Assembly: GCA_029821755.1 (NCBI GenBank)
Contig: JALGSV010000013.1
Span: 1 to 64,000, forward strand
Length of the DNA: 64,000 nt
DNA from: Candidatus Zipacnadum vermilionense
GTDB taxonomy: Bacteria > Armatimonadota > Zipacnadia > Zipacnadales > Zipacnadaceae
Direction of reading: 5' to 3'
This document shows, piece after piece, positions 8,061-16,566 of this stretch (position 1 is the stretch's first letter; the number at the start of each line of letters is the position of its first letter). The notes below the pieces were generated by a model. It was not told where the DNA came from, searched no databases, and saw only the letters and a list, made by a program, of their open reading frames with translations. Both the position numbers and the translations under genes were made by a program.

Positions 8061-8903
8061 ATGAAAACGATCGTCGCCAAAGAAGAAATCGCCCCTCAAA
8101 CCTACCGCTACGTCATCCGTCACCCCAAGCTTGCCCGCAAGCGCCAGGCCGGCCAGTTCGTCATCCTGCGCATGCACGAGGGCGGCGAGCGGGTGCCGCT
8201 GACCATCGTGGACTCCGATCCCGAGGCCGGCACCGTCACCCTCATCTTCCAGGCCGTCGGCCACTCCACGCAGGAGCTGGCCGAGTTGGGCGTCGGCGAC
8301 AAGCTTCTGGACCTCGCCGGCCCCCTGGGCAAGCCTACTCACATCGAGAACTACGGCACCGTCTGCGTCATCGGTGGCGGCTATGGCACTGCCCCGGTCC
8401 TGCCCATCGCGACCGTCTTCAAACAGGCCGGCAACCGCATGTTCGGCATCATCGGCGCCCGTACCAGGGACCTCGTCATCCTAGAAAAGGAGTTGGGCGA
8501 GATCTGCGACGATCTGCGCGTGGCCACGGACGACGGCAGCTACGGCGTCAAGGGCTTTGTCACCGACGTCCTGGCCCAACTCCTGGCCGAGGGCAATAAG
8601 ATCGACTTCGTGCTCGCCGTGGGCCCTACGCCCATGATGCGCGCCGTTTCCGTGCTGACCAAGGAAGAGGGCATTCCCTGCATGGTCAGCCTCAACCCGC
8701 TGATGATTGACGGCACCGGCATGTGCGGCGGCTGCCGTGTCGAGGTAGACGGCCAGACCAAATTCGCCTGCGTAGACGGCCCCGAATTCGACGGCCACCT
8801 GGTCAACTACCATCTGCTCATGAAGCGCCAGGGCGCCTACAAGCACGAGGAGAACATGGCCCTGTCGGTAGGTTCGCACTGCAAGATCGGCCTTGACGAC
8901 TAG
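8061..8903 (+). CDS. nfnA: NfnA-like NAD-dependent ferredoxin:NADP oxidoreductase small subunit
   Basis: 280 residues, the usual NfnA/SudB length. The subunit carries FAD and one [2Fe-2S] cluster and handles NAD(H) in the electron-bifurcating NADH-dependent ferredoxin:NADP+ oxidoreductase. The FAD domain holds RVPLTIVD (residues 45-51). The NAD domain starts at VCVIGGGYGTAP (101-112). The cluster motif DGTGMCGGC has Asp217, Cys222 and Cys225, with the third Cys237 in FACVDGPEFDG. The partner nfnB follows after 160 bp but is frameshifted. Orphan homologues of this subunit also pair with dihydroorotate dehydrogenase or glutamate synthase, but the nfnB neighbour favours Nfn. Confidence 0.85.
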   Translation: MKTIVAKEEIAPQTYRYVIRHPKLARKRQAGQFVILRMHEGGERVPLTIVDSDPEAGTVTLIFQAVGHSTQELAELGVGDKLLDLAGPLGKPTHIENYGTVCVIGGGYGTAPVLPIATVFKQAGNRMFGIIGARTRDLVILEKELGEICDDLRVATDDGSYGVKGFVTDVLAQLLAEGNKIDFVLAVGPTPMMRAVSVLTKEEGIPCMVSLNPLMIDGTGMCGGCRVEVDGQTKFACVDGPEFDGHLVNYHLLMKRQGAYKHEENMALSVGSHCKIGLDD

Positions 8904-9063
8904 GGGCGTTTCGCGCAGCGACACGCGCCCGTTCGCTAACCGAGACGCTCCCCGCACAGGCTTCCTATCCTGTCCGTCCCGCGCCAGTATTGCCTAACTC
9001 GCGCCGGCGGAGTGCCTGCGCCATCCACTCGGGACGAGGTCCCGTGTCACCGGAGACAACACC

Positions 9064-10486
9064 ATGCCCGAAGCCCCCACTCGCGCCTCGCGCCAGTCCA
9101 TGCCCGAGCAGGCGCCCGCCGACCGCATCACCAATTTCAATGAGGTCCCCCTCGGCTATAGCACCGGGCAGGCCCTCACCGAGGCCTCCCGCTGCTTGCA
9201 GTGCAAGAAGATGCCCTGCGTCGCCGGCTGCCCGGTAGCCGTGGACATCCCCGGCTTCATCGCCCTGGTCAAAGCCGGCGACTTCGCTGCCGCCGCCCGC
9301 AAGATAAAGGAAACCAATTGCCTCCCCGCCGTCTGCGGCCGGGTCTGCCCTCAGGAGTCGCAGTGCGAGGCCCTGTGCGTGCTGGGGAAGAAAGGCGAGT
9401 CGGTGGCTATCGGCCGTTTGGAGCGCTTCGTGGCCGACTTCGAGCGCGAAGGCAACCTGGCCGAGAAGCCCACTGTGTCCGTGCCCACCGGCCGGCGCGT
9501 CGCCATCGTCGGCTCTGGCCCCGCCGGCCTCACTGCCGCCGCCGACCTCGCCCGCCTCGGCCACGAGGCCCACATCTTTGAGGCGCTCCACGAAATGGGC
9601 GGCGTCCTGGTCTACGGCATCCCCGAGTTCCGTCTTCCCAAGCGCATACTTAAGTCCGAGGTGGAAGCTCTCCAGGACCTCGGGGTCACTCTCCACACCA
9701 GTACCGTCATCGGCAAGCTCGACACCATCGAGGACCTCATGACCGAGGAGGGCTTCGACGCCGTCTTCGTCGGTACCGGCGCCGGCCTGCCCACCTTCAT
9801 GGGCATCCCTGGTGAGAATCTGCTGGGCGTCTACTCGGCTAACGAATTCCTCACCCGTTCCAACCTCATGCGCGCCTACGACTTCGGCCGAACCGACACC
9901 CCCATCGCCCACGGCCAACGGGCCATGGTCGTGGGCGGGGGCAACGTCGCCATGGATTCGGCGCGCACCGCCCGCCGGTTGGGCGCGCAGAAAATCATCC
10001 TCTCCTACCGCCGCTCCCGGGAGGAGATGCCAGCCCGCGCTGAGGAGACCCACCACGCCGAGGAAGAGGGCATCGAGTTCCACCTGCTCACGGCCCCCGT
10101 GGAGTTTCGGGGCGACGAGAACAGCCGCCTGCGCGCGGCGCTGCTGCAGAAGATGGAACTGGGCGCCCCCGACGACAGCGGCCGCCGCCGCCCGGTGCCT
10201 ATCGAGGGGTCGGAGTACGAGGAGCCCATCGACGTGGTGGTCATCGCCGTCGGTGCCGGCGCCAACCCCCTCATCAGCAGCACCACCCCCGGCCTGGAGG
10301 TCAATCGCAAAGGTTACATCGTCACCGACGAGGAGACCGGCGCCACCAGAGGAGACCGGCGCCACCAACCTCCCCGGCGTCTACGCTGGCGGCGACATAG
10401 TCACCGGCTCCGCCACGGTAATCGAGGCCATGGGCGCCGGCCGGAAGGCGGCGGCGGCAATGGACAAGTATCTGAAGGGGGAGTGA
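9064..10486 (+). pseudogene. nfnB: NfnB-like large subunit, frameshifted by 19-bp tandem duplication
   Basis: This matches NfnB (also GltD/GltA-like), the flavoprotein that holds FAD, two [4Fe-4S] clusters and NADP(H) and performs the bifurcation. Cys clusters lie at residues 44/47/52/56 and 91/95/101/105. The FAD motif GSGPAGL is at 150-156, and a later NADP motif is VVGGGNVAMDSAR with YRRSREEMPAR. After codon 422 the frame is lost: the 19-mer starting GAGGAGACCGG occurs twice in tandem (10330-10348 and 10349-10367). Read as is, the protein gets a foreign tail ending at 10509. Removing one copy restores NLPGVYAGGDIVTGSATVIEAMGAGRKAA and a stop at 10484-10486, giving a normal 467-residue protein. 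That lost segment is the conserved C-terminal FAD-contact region, so the enzyme as written should be inactive. It may be a real recent mutation or an assembly error. Confidence 0.85.
10330..10367. repeat. Exact 19-bp tandem duplication inside nfnB
   Basis: Two adjacent identical 19-bp copies, 10330-10348 and 10349-10367. 19 is not a multiple of three, so the duplication shifts the frame. Deleting either copy restores a conserved protein end. Confidence 0.95.
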
Positions 10487-10502
10487 CCTCACCCCCTGGT
10501 CC

Positions 10503-10646
10503 GCGATAGATGCCATCGTGGAACACGACAAGGTCGGCGAGGTAGCTGAAAGCGAGTTGATGACACCGGTCACCAAAGCCAGGGAACTACGCGCCACGGT
10601 GAGGAAGGGGCTCGCCCGGCCTCGCCCCACATTCGTTCCTGACTGA
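10503..10646 (+). other. Open frame without a start, possible gene remnant
   Basis: Between nfnB and the oxidoreductase gene a frame stays open for 47 codons, reading AIDAIVEHDKVGEVAESELMTP and on to VPD before a TGA at 10644. The composition looks protein-like, but there is no upstream start distinct from the nfnB tail and no recognisable family. It could be the 3' remnant of a lost gene. Confidence 0.2.
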
Positions 10647-10658
10647 CTACCGGCCCCT

Positions 10659-11234
10659 ATGAAACCGGAAACCGCCCTCAACGTTGCCCTGGTAGGACTC
10701 GGTTTTGGGGCCGAATTCATCCCCCTCTACCTGCATCACCCGGAGGTGGCATCGCTTACCCTTTGCGATTCCAATGAGGACAAACTGGCGATGCAGGGGG
10801 ACCGCTACGAGGTCCACCGGCGCTGCCCGCATCTCGAAGAGATACTGGCGGATGAGAGCATCGACGCCGTCCACCTGGTGACCCCGATCCCGCTGCACGT
10901 GGAGCAGACGCTGGCCGTGCTGGCGGCAGGCAAGCATTGCACCTGCACGGTGCCGATGGCGACCAGCTTAGACGGTCTGCGCGCCATCATCGCCGCACAG
11001 CAGCGTTCGGGCAAGAACTACATGATGATGGAGACGGCGGTCTACTGCCGGGAGTTTCTCTTCGCCAAGGAGTTGGTCGAGCAGGGCGTCATCGGCAAGC
11101 TCCAGTTCTTACGGGGCGCCCACTACCAGGATATGGAGGGCTGGCCGCCGTACTGGGCCGGGCTGCCGCCCTTCTGGTACGGCACGCACGCGCTGGCGCC
11201 GCTGTTCGCGCTCGCCGACGCGCGCGCGGAGAAG
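10659..11234 (+). pseudogene. Gfo/Idh/MocA oxidoreductase, N-terminal half (interrupted)
   Basis: The first 192 codons are a clear Gfo/Idh/MocA sugar dehydrogenase. They hold the NAD Rossmann motif VALVGLGFGAEF, AVHLVTPIPLHVEQTLAVLAAGKH, and the start of the alpha/beta domain up to FALADARAEK. The frame then runs into unrelated DNA and stops at 11288 (tail EGVLELLLLL...). The missing C-terminal half, beginning VHCFGSGTMRED, is found intact at 11929-12498, so the gene was split by a roughly 0.69-kb insertion. The ATG at 10659 has no obvious ribosome site. Relatives act on glycosides or inositols, and fit with the sugar enzymes around. As written, both halves should be inactive. Confidence 0.85.
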
Positions 11235-11928
11235 GAGGGGGTCTTGGAGTTATTGCTCCTGCTGCGGCGCTGGCGACCGGATCAATAAGTCGGAGGAGCG
11301 GACTGGTGGGGTACAGCACACAACGAACCCCTGCCGGGAGAGGAGATGCGACTTTCATAGCGAGCCTTCACGCTTTCTGGGGGGGGAGATACGCACCATA
11401 CTACTAAGGGGAGGGGAAATCAACAGAGGGGATGATTGAAGTGAGTTGGCTGGATCGATTCGCAATCTGGTGCTATAAGCTAGAGCATGACCGCACTCCA
11501 GCTCGGACGCCGATGAATCCGGCGACCAGCTGGGACAAGCGGGTGAGCGTGTGGCGCAGCGAGGGTTTTGAGGTCGTTGACATGCAGACACCACGCTTCA
11601 CTGAGGGACAGATGGAACGGGCCTATGTGATGGGGCAGGAGTGCGGCGCCTATGAAGCCCTCATCATTGCGGTGCCACTCGTGTTCTGGTGGATATTGGA
11701 CCTACTGGTGGACTTGCCGACTTGGGCGCACGCGCTTATCACCATCCTTGGTCTGGTCCTCGTGACGTACGCTGTGCTGTCTGTCTCCTTGTTTTTCCGA
11801 CGCCACCTCGCCGACGACTGGGCGCGATGACCGCCGCCCTGTACCTGCGGGTCAGCACCACCAAGCAAGCCCAGGAGGGCCTCTCCCTGGACGCCCAGGA
11901 GAAGCTGTGCCGCGAGGCTGCCACCATG
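11235..11928. mobile_element. 0.69-kb insertion carrying serine-recombinase head
   Basis: The boundaries are inferred from where the oxidoreductase sequence stops (about 11234) and resumes (about 11929). The insert contains a two-helix membrane-protein gene and, overlapping it by ATGA, the first 31-32 codons of a serine recombinase. The 7-mer GGAGAAG occurs at the left junction (11228-11234) and near the right end (11898-11904). A functional serine-recombinase element would be far larger, so this is a deletion remnant or an assembly join that lost most of the element. The ends are uncertain by some tens of bases. Confidence 0.65.
11441..11830 (+). CDS. Small protein with two membrane helices inside the insertion
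   Basis: About 129 residues with a GTG start at 11441, nine bases after AGAGGGG (11425-11431). An ATG at 11432 is in frame but touches that site. The N-terminal 75 residues are charged and soluble (WDKRVSVWRSEGFEVVD). Two hydrophobic stretches follow: EALIIAVPLVFWWILDLLV and HALITILGLVLVTYAVLSVSL. The protein ends FFRRHLADDWAR. The stop TGA overlaps the recombinase ATG (ATGA at 11827-11830), so the two were probably translated together in the parent element. I do not recognise the family. Confidence 0.55.
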   Translation: MSWLDRFAIWCYKLEHDRTPARTPMNPATSWDKRVSVWRSEGFEVVDMQTPRFTEGQMERAYVMGQECGAYEALIIAVPLVFWWILDLLVDLPTWAHALITILGLVLVTYAVLSVSLFFRRHLADDWAR

Positions 11929-12498
11929 GTGCACTGCTTCGGCAGCGGGACCATGCGGGAAGACCTGGTAAGGCCGTACGGCAACCCCTTCCCGATAGAG
12001 ACCGCTATCTTCAAGCTGGCCGGCAGCGATATCTGCGCCGAGGCCACCCGCTCCCTGTTCCACCTGGCGCGGCAGTATCAGGAGAGCTTCAACGTCTATG
12101 GCGAGAAGGCGGTCTTTGAATGGGAGCAGGTAGCGGGGGAGCGCCCGGTGCTCTTCCACATGGCGCCCTTGGACGAGGGCACCCAGAACCGCGGGCGGCC
12201 TGACAGTGTGGAGCGCGTACAGCCTCCTGACTACGCCCACCGCCTCCCGGAGCCGATCCGCCGCTTCACTCACTATGGTGTCTACGACGAGTCGCACCCG
12301 CACCTCTCTTTCCTCCAAGGAGGCGGGCACGGCGGGTCGCACCCGCACTTGGTGAATGAGTTCGTGCAGAGCATCGTCGAGGGCCGCGCCCCCTGGATAG
12401 ACGCCTACCGGGCCGCGGACTGGTGCGCGGCGGGCCTCTGCGCCCACGAATCGGCGCTAAGGCAGGGCGAGGCCGTCATGGTACCGAGCTTTAGGTAG
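11827..12498 (+). pseudogene. Serine-recombinase head fused in frame to the oxidoreductase C-terminal half
   Basis: One frame runs from ATG 11827 to TAG 12498 (223 residues). Residues 1-31 (AALYLRVSTTKQAQEGLSLDAQ...) are the start of a large serine recombinase, with the catalytic Ser10 in YLRVS. From residue 35 (VHCFGSG, base 11929) onward it is the C-terminal half of the Gfo/Idh/MocA enzyme begun at 10659. That part holds IETAIFKLAGSDICAEATRSLF, FNVYGEKAVFEWEQ, GGGHGGSHPHLVNEFVQSIVEGR and a normal end. The recombinase lacks nearly its whole catalytic and DNA-binding domains, so neither function should survive. Whether the in-frame join is translated is unknown. Confidence 0.75.
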
Positions 12499-12560
12499 CG
12501 CCCGCCACCCTCCCGCGATGGGACGGGCTTGCGGAGGGGCGCCGCTAGCGACAGGGCGGG

Positions 12561-12584
12561 GCGGGGTACGGGCCCCCGTCCCGC
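12561..12584. terminator. Hairpin between convergent genes
   Basis: GCGGG (12561-12565), bulge GT, ACGGG (12568-12572), loop CC, CCCGT (12575-12579), CCCGC (12580-12584). It sits in the 125-bp gap between two convergent genes and could end transcription from either side, though it lacks a T tract. Confidence 0.35.
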
Positions 12585-12623
12585 ACAGCAGCTGTTCCGC
12601 GGACGCCGGTCCGAGGGCGCAGT

Positions 12624-14615
12624 TCACCGCCCGTTCTCGTTGATCCCCCACGGATTCCCCGGATACCATAACACCTCGAGTGACTCCCAGGGGATCCCGC
12701 CCTTGCGCGGCTGCCAGCCGCCGGGCATGACGCTGACCGCCTCCTCCGTCAGGCCGGTCGCGCGCCACGGCGGCCCCGCGAACTCCCGCCCGTTGACGGT
12801 GCGGAAGCGCATCGAGCAGTCGCGAACCGTGTACGAGGTCGCCAGTTCGACCAAGTCCCGCTCCGGCATCTCCGGCCGCAGGTACCGTATCCGCCGCGTG
12901 TGGAACAGCGCGTAGTCCTCGAGGCTCGCCTCCTGCAGCGCCCCCAGGAAGTCTCCCAGGCTGGGGAACTCGTCCACGCTCGCCACCTCCGCCGCGAAGC
13001 CGTTGAAAATGTGCAGCAGGTCCACCGCGGGGAACTTGCGAGCCTCCCCACGGTAGTTGTCGATGGTGATCGTCTTGTACTTAGGATACGACTCCAGCCG
13101 CACCTTGGCCTCCAGGCCCACCGCCGAGAACGCCAACGGCCGCAGCGCCAGCAGGCACCGCCCCGCCCGCACCCCAAACCACTGCTTCGGCTCGAACTCT
13201 CCCTCCCAGGAGGCATAGGCCCTCTCCCCCACTCGGACCTCCTCCACCTCCCCCAGGTGCTCCGCAAAGATCGTCATCAGCGACAGTCGCGAAACCTCCA
13301 GCTCGGACAGATTCTGCGCGGGATGGCAGGAGACCAGGGCGCTCGGTCCCTGCTGGACAGTCACGTAGTGAGCGCGATTGCGCACCAGGTCGGCCTCCCC
13401 CCGCCACTCGCCATCCTCCCCGGTCATGCTGGGCACCTCGTCGTTAATGGTATAGCGCAGGTGCACGGTGCTCCCCACCGGCTTCTGGCCTTGGCGCGGG
13501 TAGGTGACAAAGAAAGCATTGGGCTGCCCATTATCCCCATACCCGGTGCTGGAGGTGCCCAACGAGTAGTCCGGCGTGATGTAGGTCGTGCACACCGTCC
13601 GCCGGGAGGGCATCTCCCCGGAATCCCCGTACTCCGCCGTAGCCTCCAACTCGAAGGGGCAGGGCTTGTGCAGGAACAGCTCCGCCAAGTCCTCGTCGAG
13701 ATGGTAGTGCCCGGCCACGTACCAACACATCTGCGCGATGTTGAAGGGGATATTGCCGCAGTGGTGATAGACCAGGTCCGGCGTCGGGTCGAAAAGAACC
13801 ATCGGCGAGAGCCCCGAGGCGGCCTCGCCCAGGACCGTCCAAACCAAGGTGCGCACGTTGCTCAGATGGCCGACGGCGTCGGTGGTGTAAGCGCGGCTGT
13901 GCGGCCCCGCCTGCTGGTGCGCCTCCGGGTGCCAGTGGCAGGCCAGATCGGCCCACAGCCGCCGCTCCAGCAGTCGCGCGATCTCCCGATCACGCTCGGC
14001 CTTGGAGTACTCGGCGATCTCCGCCATAGCGTGCAGCGTAAGCGGCGAGTAGGTTGGCGAGTTGTACTCCGCGCTCAGCCCACCCCGATAAAGCTGCTCC
14101 TGGAACTGGCGCAACTGGAACTGCCCGTGCGCTATCGCCCCGTGATCCTTGAGGATCTCCCCACCCAGGACCAGACTCATGGTGCCCTTGGCGGGCATAT
14201 TGTCGTTGTACCCGTGGAACTGGTAGTCACACTGCCGGTTACCGGGGAAGTCACCATGCCCTTCGGCGGTCAGGTCCAGCAGAGCGTGCCAGGCCTCGTG
14301 CGACATCCGCTCGTGATGCAGCAGGTACAGGATGGGCGCGATATTGGAGGCAAAGATGTTGAAGCGCTTCCCGTCGTACTCCTCCACCTCCGTGCCCAGT
14401 ACCACCGCATCGGCCAAACGCTGCTGCTGCTCGGTACCCGCGTACAGGGCAAAGCAGACCCACAGCCGCTCTCGATTGCCTAGGGGGGTATGATCCCGGA
14501 CCCAGGCGCCCGTCTCATCGAACCACGTCTCCGCGGCCGCCGCGGCCGCCGCGAAGTACTCTTTCTCCCGCGCGGCCTTCCCGGCCAACAGCGAACTAAC
14601 CGAGGGGGAACTCAT
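12624..14615 (-). CDS. Uncharacterised protein, probable alpha/alpha-toroid (lyase-like) fold
   Basis: 663 residues. The ATG at 14615 is chosen because a GGAAGGAGA site lies about 9 bases upstream on this strand; an ATG at 14726 is open but reads through repeat-like DNA. No signal peptide is evident. Residues 20-330 are helix-rich, with paired aromatic and His residues (YNSPTYSPLTLHAMAEIAEY, HWHPEAHQQAGPHSRAY, DLVYHHCGNIPFN), reminiscent of the alpha/alpha barrels of polysaccharide lyases. Residues 340-663 look like a beta-sandwich (STGYGDNGQPNAFFVTYPRQGQ). That two-part layout is typical of heparinase/alginate-lyase superfamily proteins, but I cannot name the family or prove catalysis. Confidence 0.55.
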   Translation of the reverse strand: MSSPSVSSLLAGKAAREKEYFAAAAAAAETWFDETGAWVRDHTPLGNRERLWVCFALYAGTEQQQRLADAVVLGTEVEEYDGKRFNIFASNIAPILYLLHHERMSHEAWHALLDLTAEGHGDFPGNRQCDYQFHGYNDNMPAKGTMSLVLGGEILKDHGAIAHGQFQLRQFQEQLYRGGLSAEYNSPTYSPLTLHAMAEIAEYSKAERDREIARLLERRLWADLACHWHPEAHQQAGPHSRAYTTDAVGHLSNVRTLVWTVLGEAASGLSPMVLFDPTPDLVYHHCGNIPFNIAQMCWYVAGHYHLDEDLAELFLHKPCPFELEATAEYGDSGEMPSRRTVCTTYITPDYSLGTSSTGYGDNGQPNAFFVTYPRQGQKPVGSTVHLRYTINDEVPSMTGEDGEWRGEADLVRNRAHYVTVQQGPSALVSCHPAQNLSELEVSRLSLMTIFAEHLGEVEEVRVGERAYASWEGEFEPKQWFGVRAGRCLLALRPLAFSAVGLEAKVRLESYPKYKTITIDNYRGEARKFPAVDLLHIFNGFAAEVASVDEFPSLGDFLGALQEASLEDYALFHTRRIRYLRPEMPERDLVELATSYTVRDCSMRFRTVNGREFAGPPWRATGLTEEAVSVMPGGWQPRKGGIPWESLEVLWYPGNPWGINENGR

Positions 14616-14925
14616 AGGTGACGATCTCCTTCCCGACGATACCTTTGGCCTACCGGCGTCTTCGGGAGCCTCCAAGTCTGGCGCACCCCGAGGGCCCGCA
14701 ACCAGGGATGATTCGACGCGAGGCACGGCACACCTCCCCCTCCCCGCGGAGGGGGCCGGGATCCCCGCGCAGTTCGTGCGCAGCTAATCACGGCCCCTCC
14801 TGGCGCCCCCTGGCCCATTGCCGACAGATGGAGGTTGCGCCCGTCCCCAACCGCCACCTTCCGCCGTAGCCCAGAACCCCTCCCCTCCCCCTGCCGCTGC
14901 GCCCCCCTCCGCGTCCGCAGTCACC
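14616..14925. other. Divergent intergenic region
   Basis: About 310 bp between divergent genes. It is pyrimidine-rich on the plus strand (long C/T runs at 14868-14950). Apart from the minus-strand ribosome site near 14624-14633, no hairpin or gene is recognised before the mlaE promoter. Confidence 0.5.
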
Positions 14926-14954
14926 TTGACGCCTCCCTCCTCCCCCCCTATAAT
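14926..14954 (+). promoter_or_regulatory. Near-consensus sigma70 promoter for mlaEFD
   Basis: TTGACG (14926-14931), a 17-bp C/T-rich spacer, and TATAAT (14949-14954). The -10 box overlaps the first in-frame ATG (14953-14955), so transcription should begin near 14961, downstream of that ATG. This argues that mlaE starts at a later codon. Confidence 0.8.
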
Positions 14955-14988
14955 GCACTCACCCGCGAGGGGCACTCTGGCCGCGTGC

Positions 14989-15774
14989 GTGGCAGGTGAA
15001 ATCTTCTTGTTCGCCGCTCTCGGTCGTCAGGTCTTGGCGTTTTTCCAGTACTTCGGCGAGCTCACCCTTCTCCACTGGGATACCTGGCGCGGGCTGCTGA
15101 GGGGGCGCCTGAACGTCCACGAGACCATCAAGCAGATGGCCTCTATCGGCATCGGTTCGCTGCCGATTGCCGCGCTGACGCTGGCCTTTGCGGGCATGAC
15201 GCTGGCTTATCACATCGCCCACACCGCCCAACGCTACGGGGTGAGCAACCTCGTAGGCTACGGGGTTGCCGAGTCGATAGTCCGGGAGTTGGGGCCGGTG
15301 CTGGTAGCGGTAGTGGTGGCTGCTCGTTCCGGCTCGGCGATGGCGGCGGAACTGGGTACCATGAAAGTCACCGAGCAGATTGACGCCCTGCGCTCCATGG
15401 CCGTCTCGCCGGTGAACTATCTTGTATTGCCCCGCTATGTCGCGGCTGTCATCCTGGTGCCGGCCCTGGCCTTCATCGGGGATGTGGTAGGGGTGGTTGG
15501 CGGCTACATCATGGCCGTGATGAGCCCTTACATCAACGAGACACAATACTTTTCGTCGATTCCCGGTAACACCGAGCCGTGGACGGTTACCGCCGGCCTG
15601 CTCAAGGCCGTAGCCTTCGGCGTCGTCATTGCCATTGTGGGCTGCCACCAGGGCCTCTCTTGCCGCATGGCCTCGGAGGAGGTCGGCCGGGCGACCACCC
15701 GGTCGGTGGTCTACGCCATTATGCTGGTCTACGCTGTGGACATGGCGCTCACCGCCATCCTGTACCCGGTATGA
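14989..15774 (+). CDS. mlaE: MlaE-family phospholipid ABC transporter permease
   Basis: Inner-membrane permease of the Mla/MCE system that moves phospholipids between inner and outer membranes. The GTG at 14989 gives 261 residues, the typical MlaE length, and lies downstream of the predicted transcript start. The ATG at 14953 is in frame but overlaps the -10 box. Family features: a first amphipathic segment, the conserved ELGPVLVAVVVAARSGSAMAAELGTMKVTEQIDALRSM block, and about five hydrophobic helices. Its stop overlaps the mlaF start (ATGA at 15771-15774), so permease and ATPase are coupled. The start codon is the main doubt. Confidence 0.88.
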   Translation: MAGEIFLFAALGRQVLAFFQYFGELTLLHWDTWRGLLRGRLNVHETIKQMASIGIGSLPIAALTLAFAGMTLAYHIAHTAQRYGVSNLVGYGVAESIVRELGPVLVAVVVAARSGSAMAAELGTMKVTEQIDALRSMAVSPVNYLVLPRYVAAVILVPALAFIGDVVGVVGGYIMAVMSPYINETQYFSSIPGNTEPWTVTAGLLKAVAFGVVIAIVGCHQGLSCRMASEEVGRATTRSVVYAIMLVYAVDMALTAILYPV

Positions 15775-16538
15775 TCACCGACCAGGACCCGGTCATAGCC
15801 CTGCGCGGCGTCTATTACTCGGTGGCCGACACCGTCATCCTTGACAACGCCTGGTGCGAGATCTACCCCGGCGAAATCTTCGGCATGATGGGCATGAGCG
15901 GGGTCGGCAAGAGCACCTTGCTGCGCCTCATCATGGGCCTGATCAAGCCCCAGGCCGGCGAGGTCGAGGTGCTGGGAACCGTCGTCAATGACCTAGGCGA
16001 GCATGCGCTCAACCAGTTGCGCGCAACAATGGGCATTTCCTTCCAGGGCGCTGCGCTCTTTGATTCGATGACGGTAGCCGAGAACGTGGCCTTCGGCCTG
16101 CGGCATCCGCGTCAGATGCTCTCCGAGGAGGAGATAGACAAACGCGTCGCTCAGTACCTGGAGATCGTGGGCATGGAGGGCCACGAGAGCAAGCTCCCCT
16201 CGGAGCTCTCCGGGGGTATGCGCAAACGCATCGGCATCGCCCGCGCCATCATCACGACCCCGCGGATTATGCTCTACGACGAGCCCACCGCGGGACTGGA
16301 CCCCATCATGTCAGGCGTAATCCTGAAGCTCATTGGGGACCTGCGCTCTCAGTTCGGCATGACCTCCGTAGTGGTCACGCACGAAGTGGACGAGTTGTTC
16401 TCCGTGGCGGACCGCATCATCATGCTCTACGGCGGCCGCGTTGTGGCCGAAGACACGCCGAAGAACCTCCGGTGTTGCACCACGCCCGTCGTCAAGCAGT
16501 TTGTGGAGGGGGCCCCCGTCGGGCCCATCAAAGTGTAA
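15771..16538 (+). CDS. mlaF: MlaF-family ABC transporter ATPase
   Basis: 255 residues. This is the ATPase that powers the MlaE permease. Walker A GMSGVGKST is at 41-49, a Q-loop falls at ISFQGAALFDSMTV, the signature is LSGGMRKRIG, Walker B is IMLYDEPTAGLD, and the switch His is in VVTHEVDE. SFQGAALFDSMTVxENVAF is characteristic of Mla/Mkl ATPases. The ATG at 15771 overlaps the mlaE stop, and mlaD begins 28 bp downstream. Confidence 0.93.
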   Translation: MITDQDPVIALRGVYYSVADTVILDNAWCEIYPGEIFGMMGMSGVGKSTLLRLIMGLIKPQAGEVEVLGTVVNDLGEHALNQLRATMGISFQGAALFDSMTVAENVAFGLRHPRQMLSEEEIDKRVAQYLEIVGMEGHESKLPSELSGGMRKRIGIARAIITTPRIMLYDEPTAGLDPIMSGVILKLIGDLRSQFGMTSVVVTHEVDELFSVADRIIMLYGGRVVAEDTPKNLRCCTTPVVKQFVEGAPVGPIKV

Positions 16539-16566
16539 ACAGGGACTCCCCGGGGGAGGAGCCAAC

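Noticed and set aside
12624-14483. Long plus-strand open frame opposite the toroid protein
   Set aside because: Its translation is His/Arg/Leu/Gly-rich without motifs; the minus-strand frame has normal composition, a ribosome site and conserved-looking aromatic motifs.
14818-14988. Proline-rich N-terminal extension of MlaE
   Set aside because: It lies upstream of and across a strong promoter, is encoded by a C/T run, and is absent from the family length.
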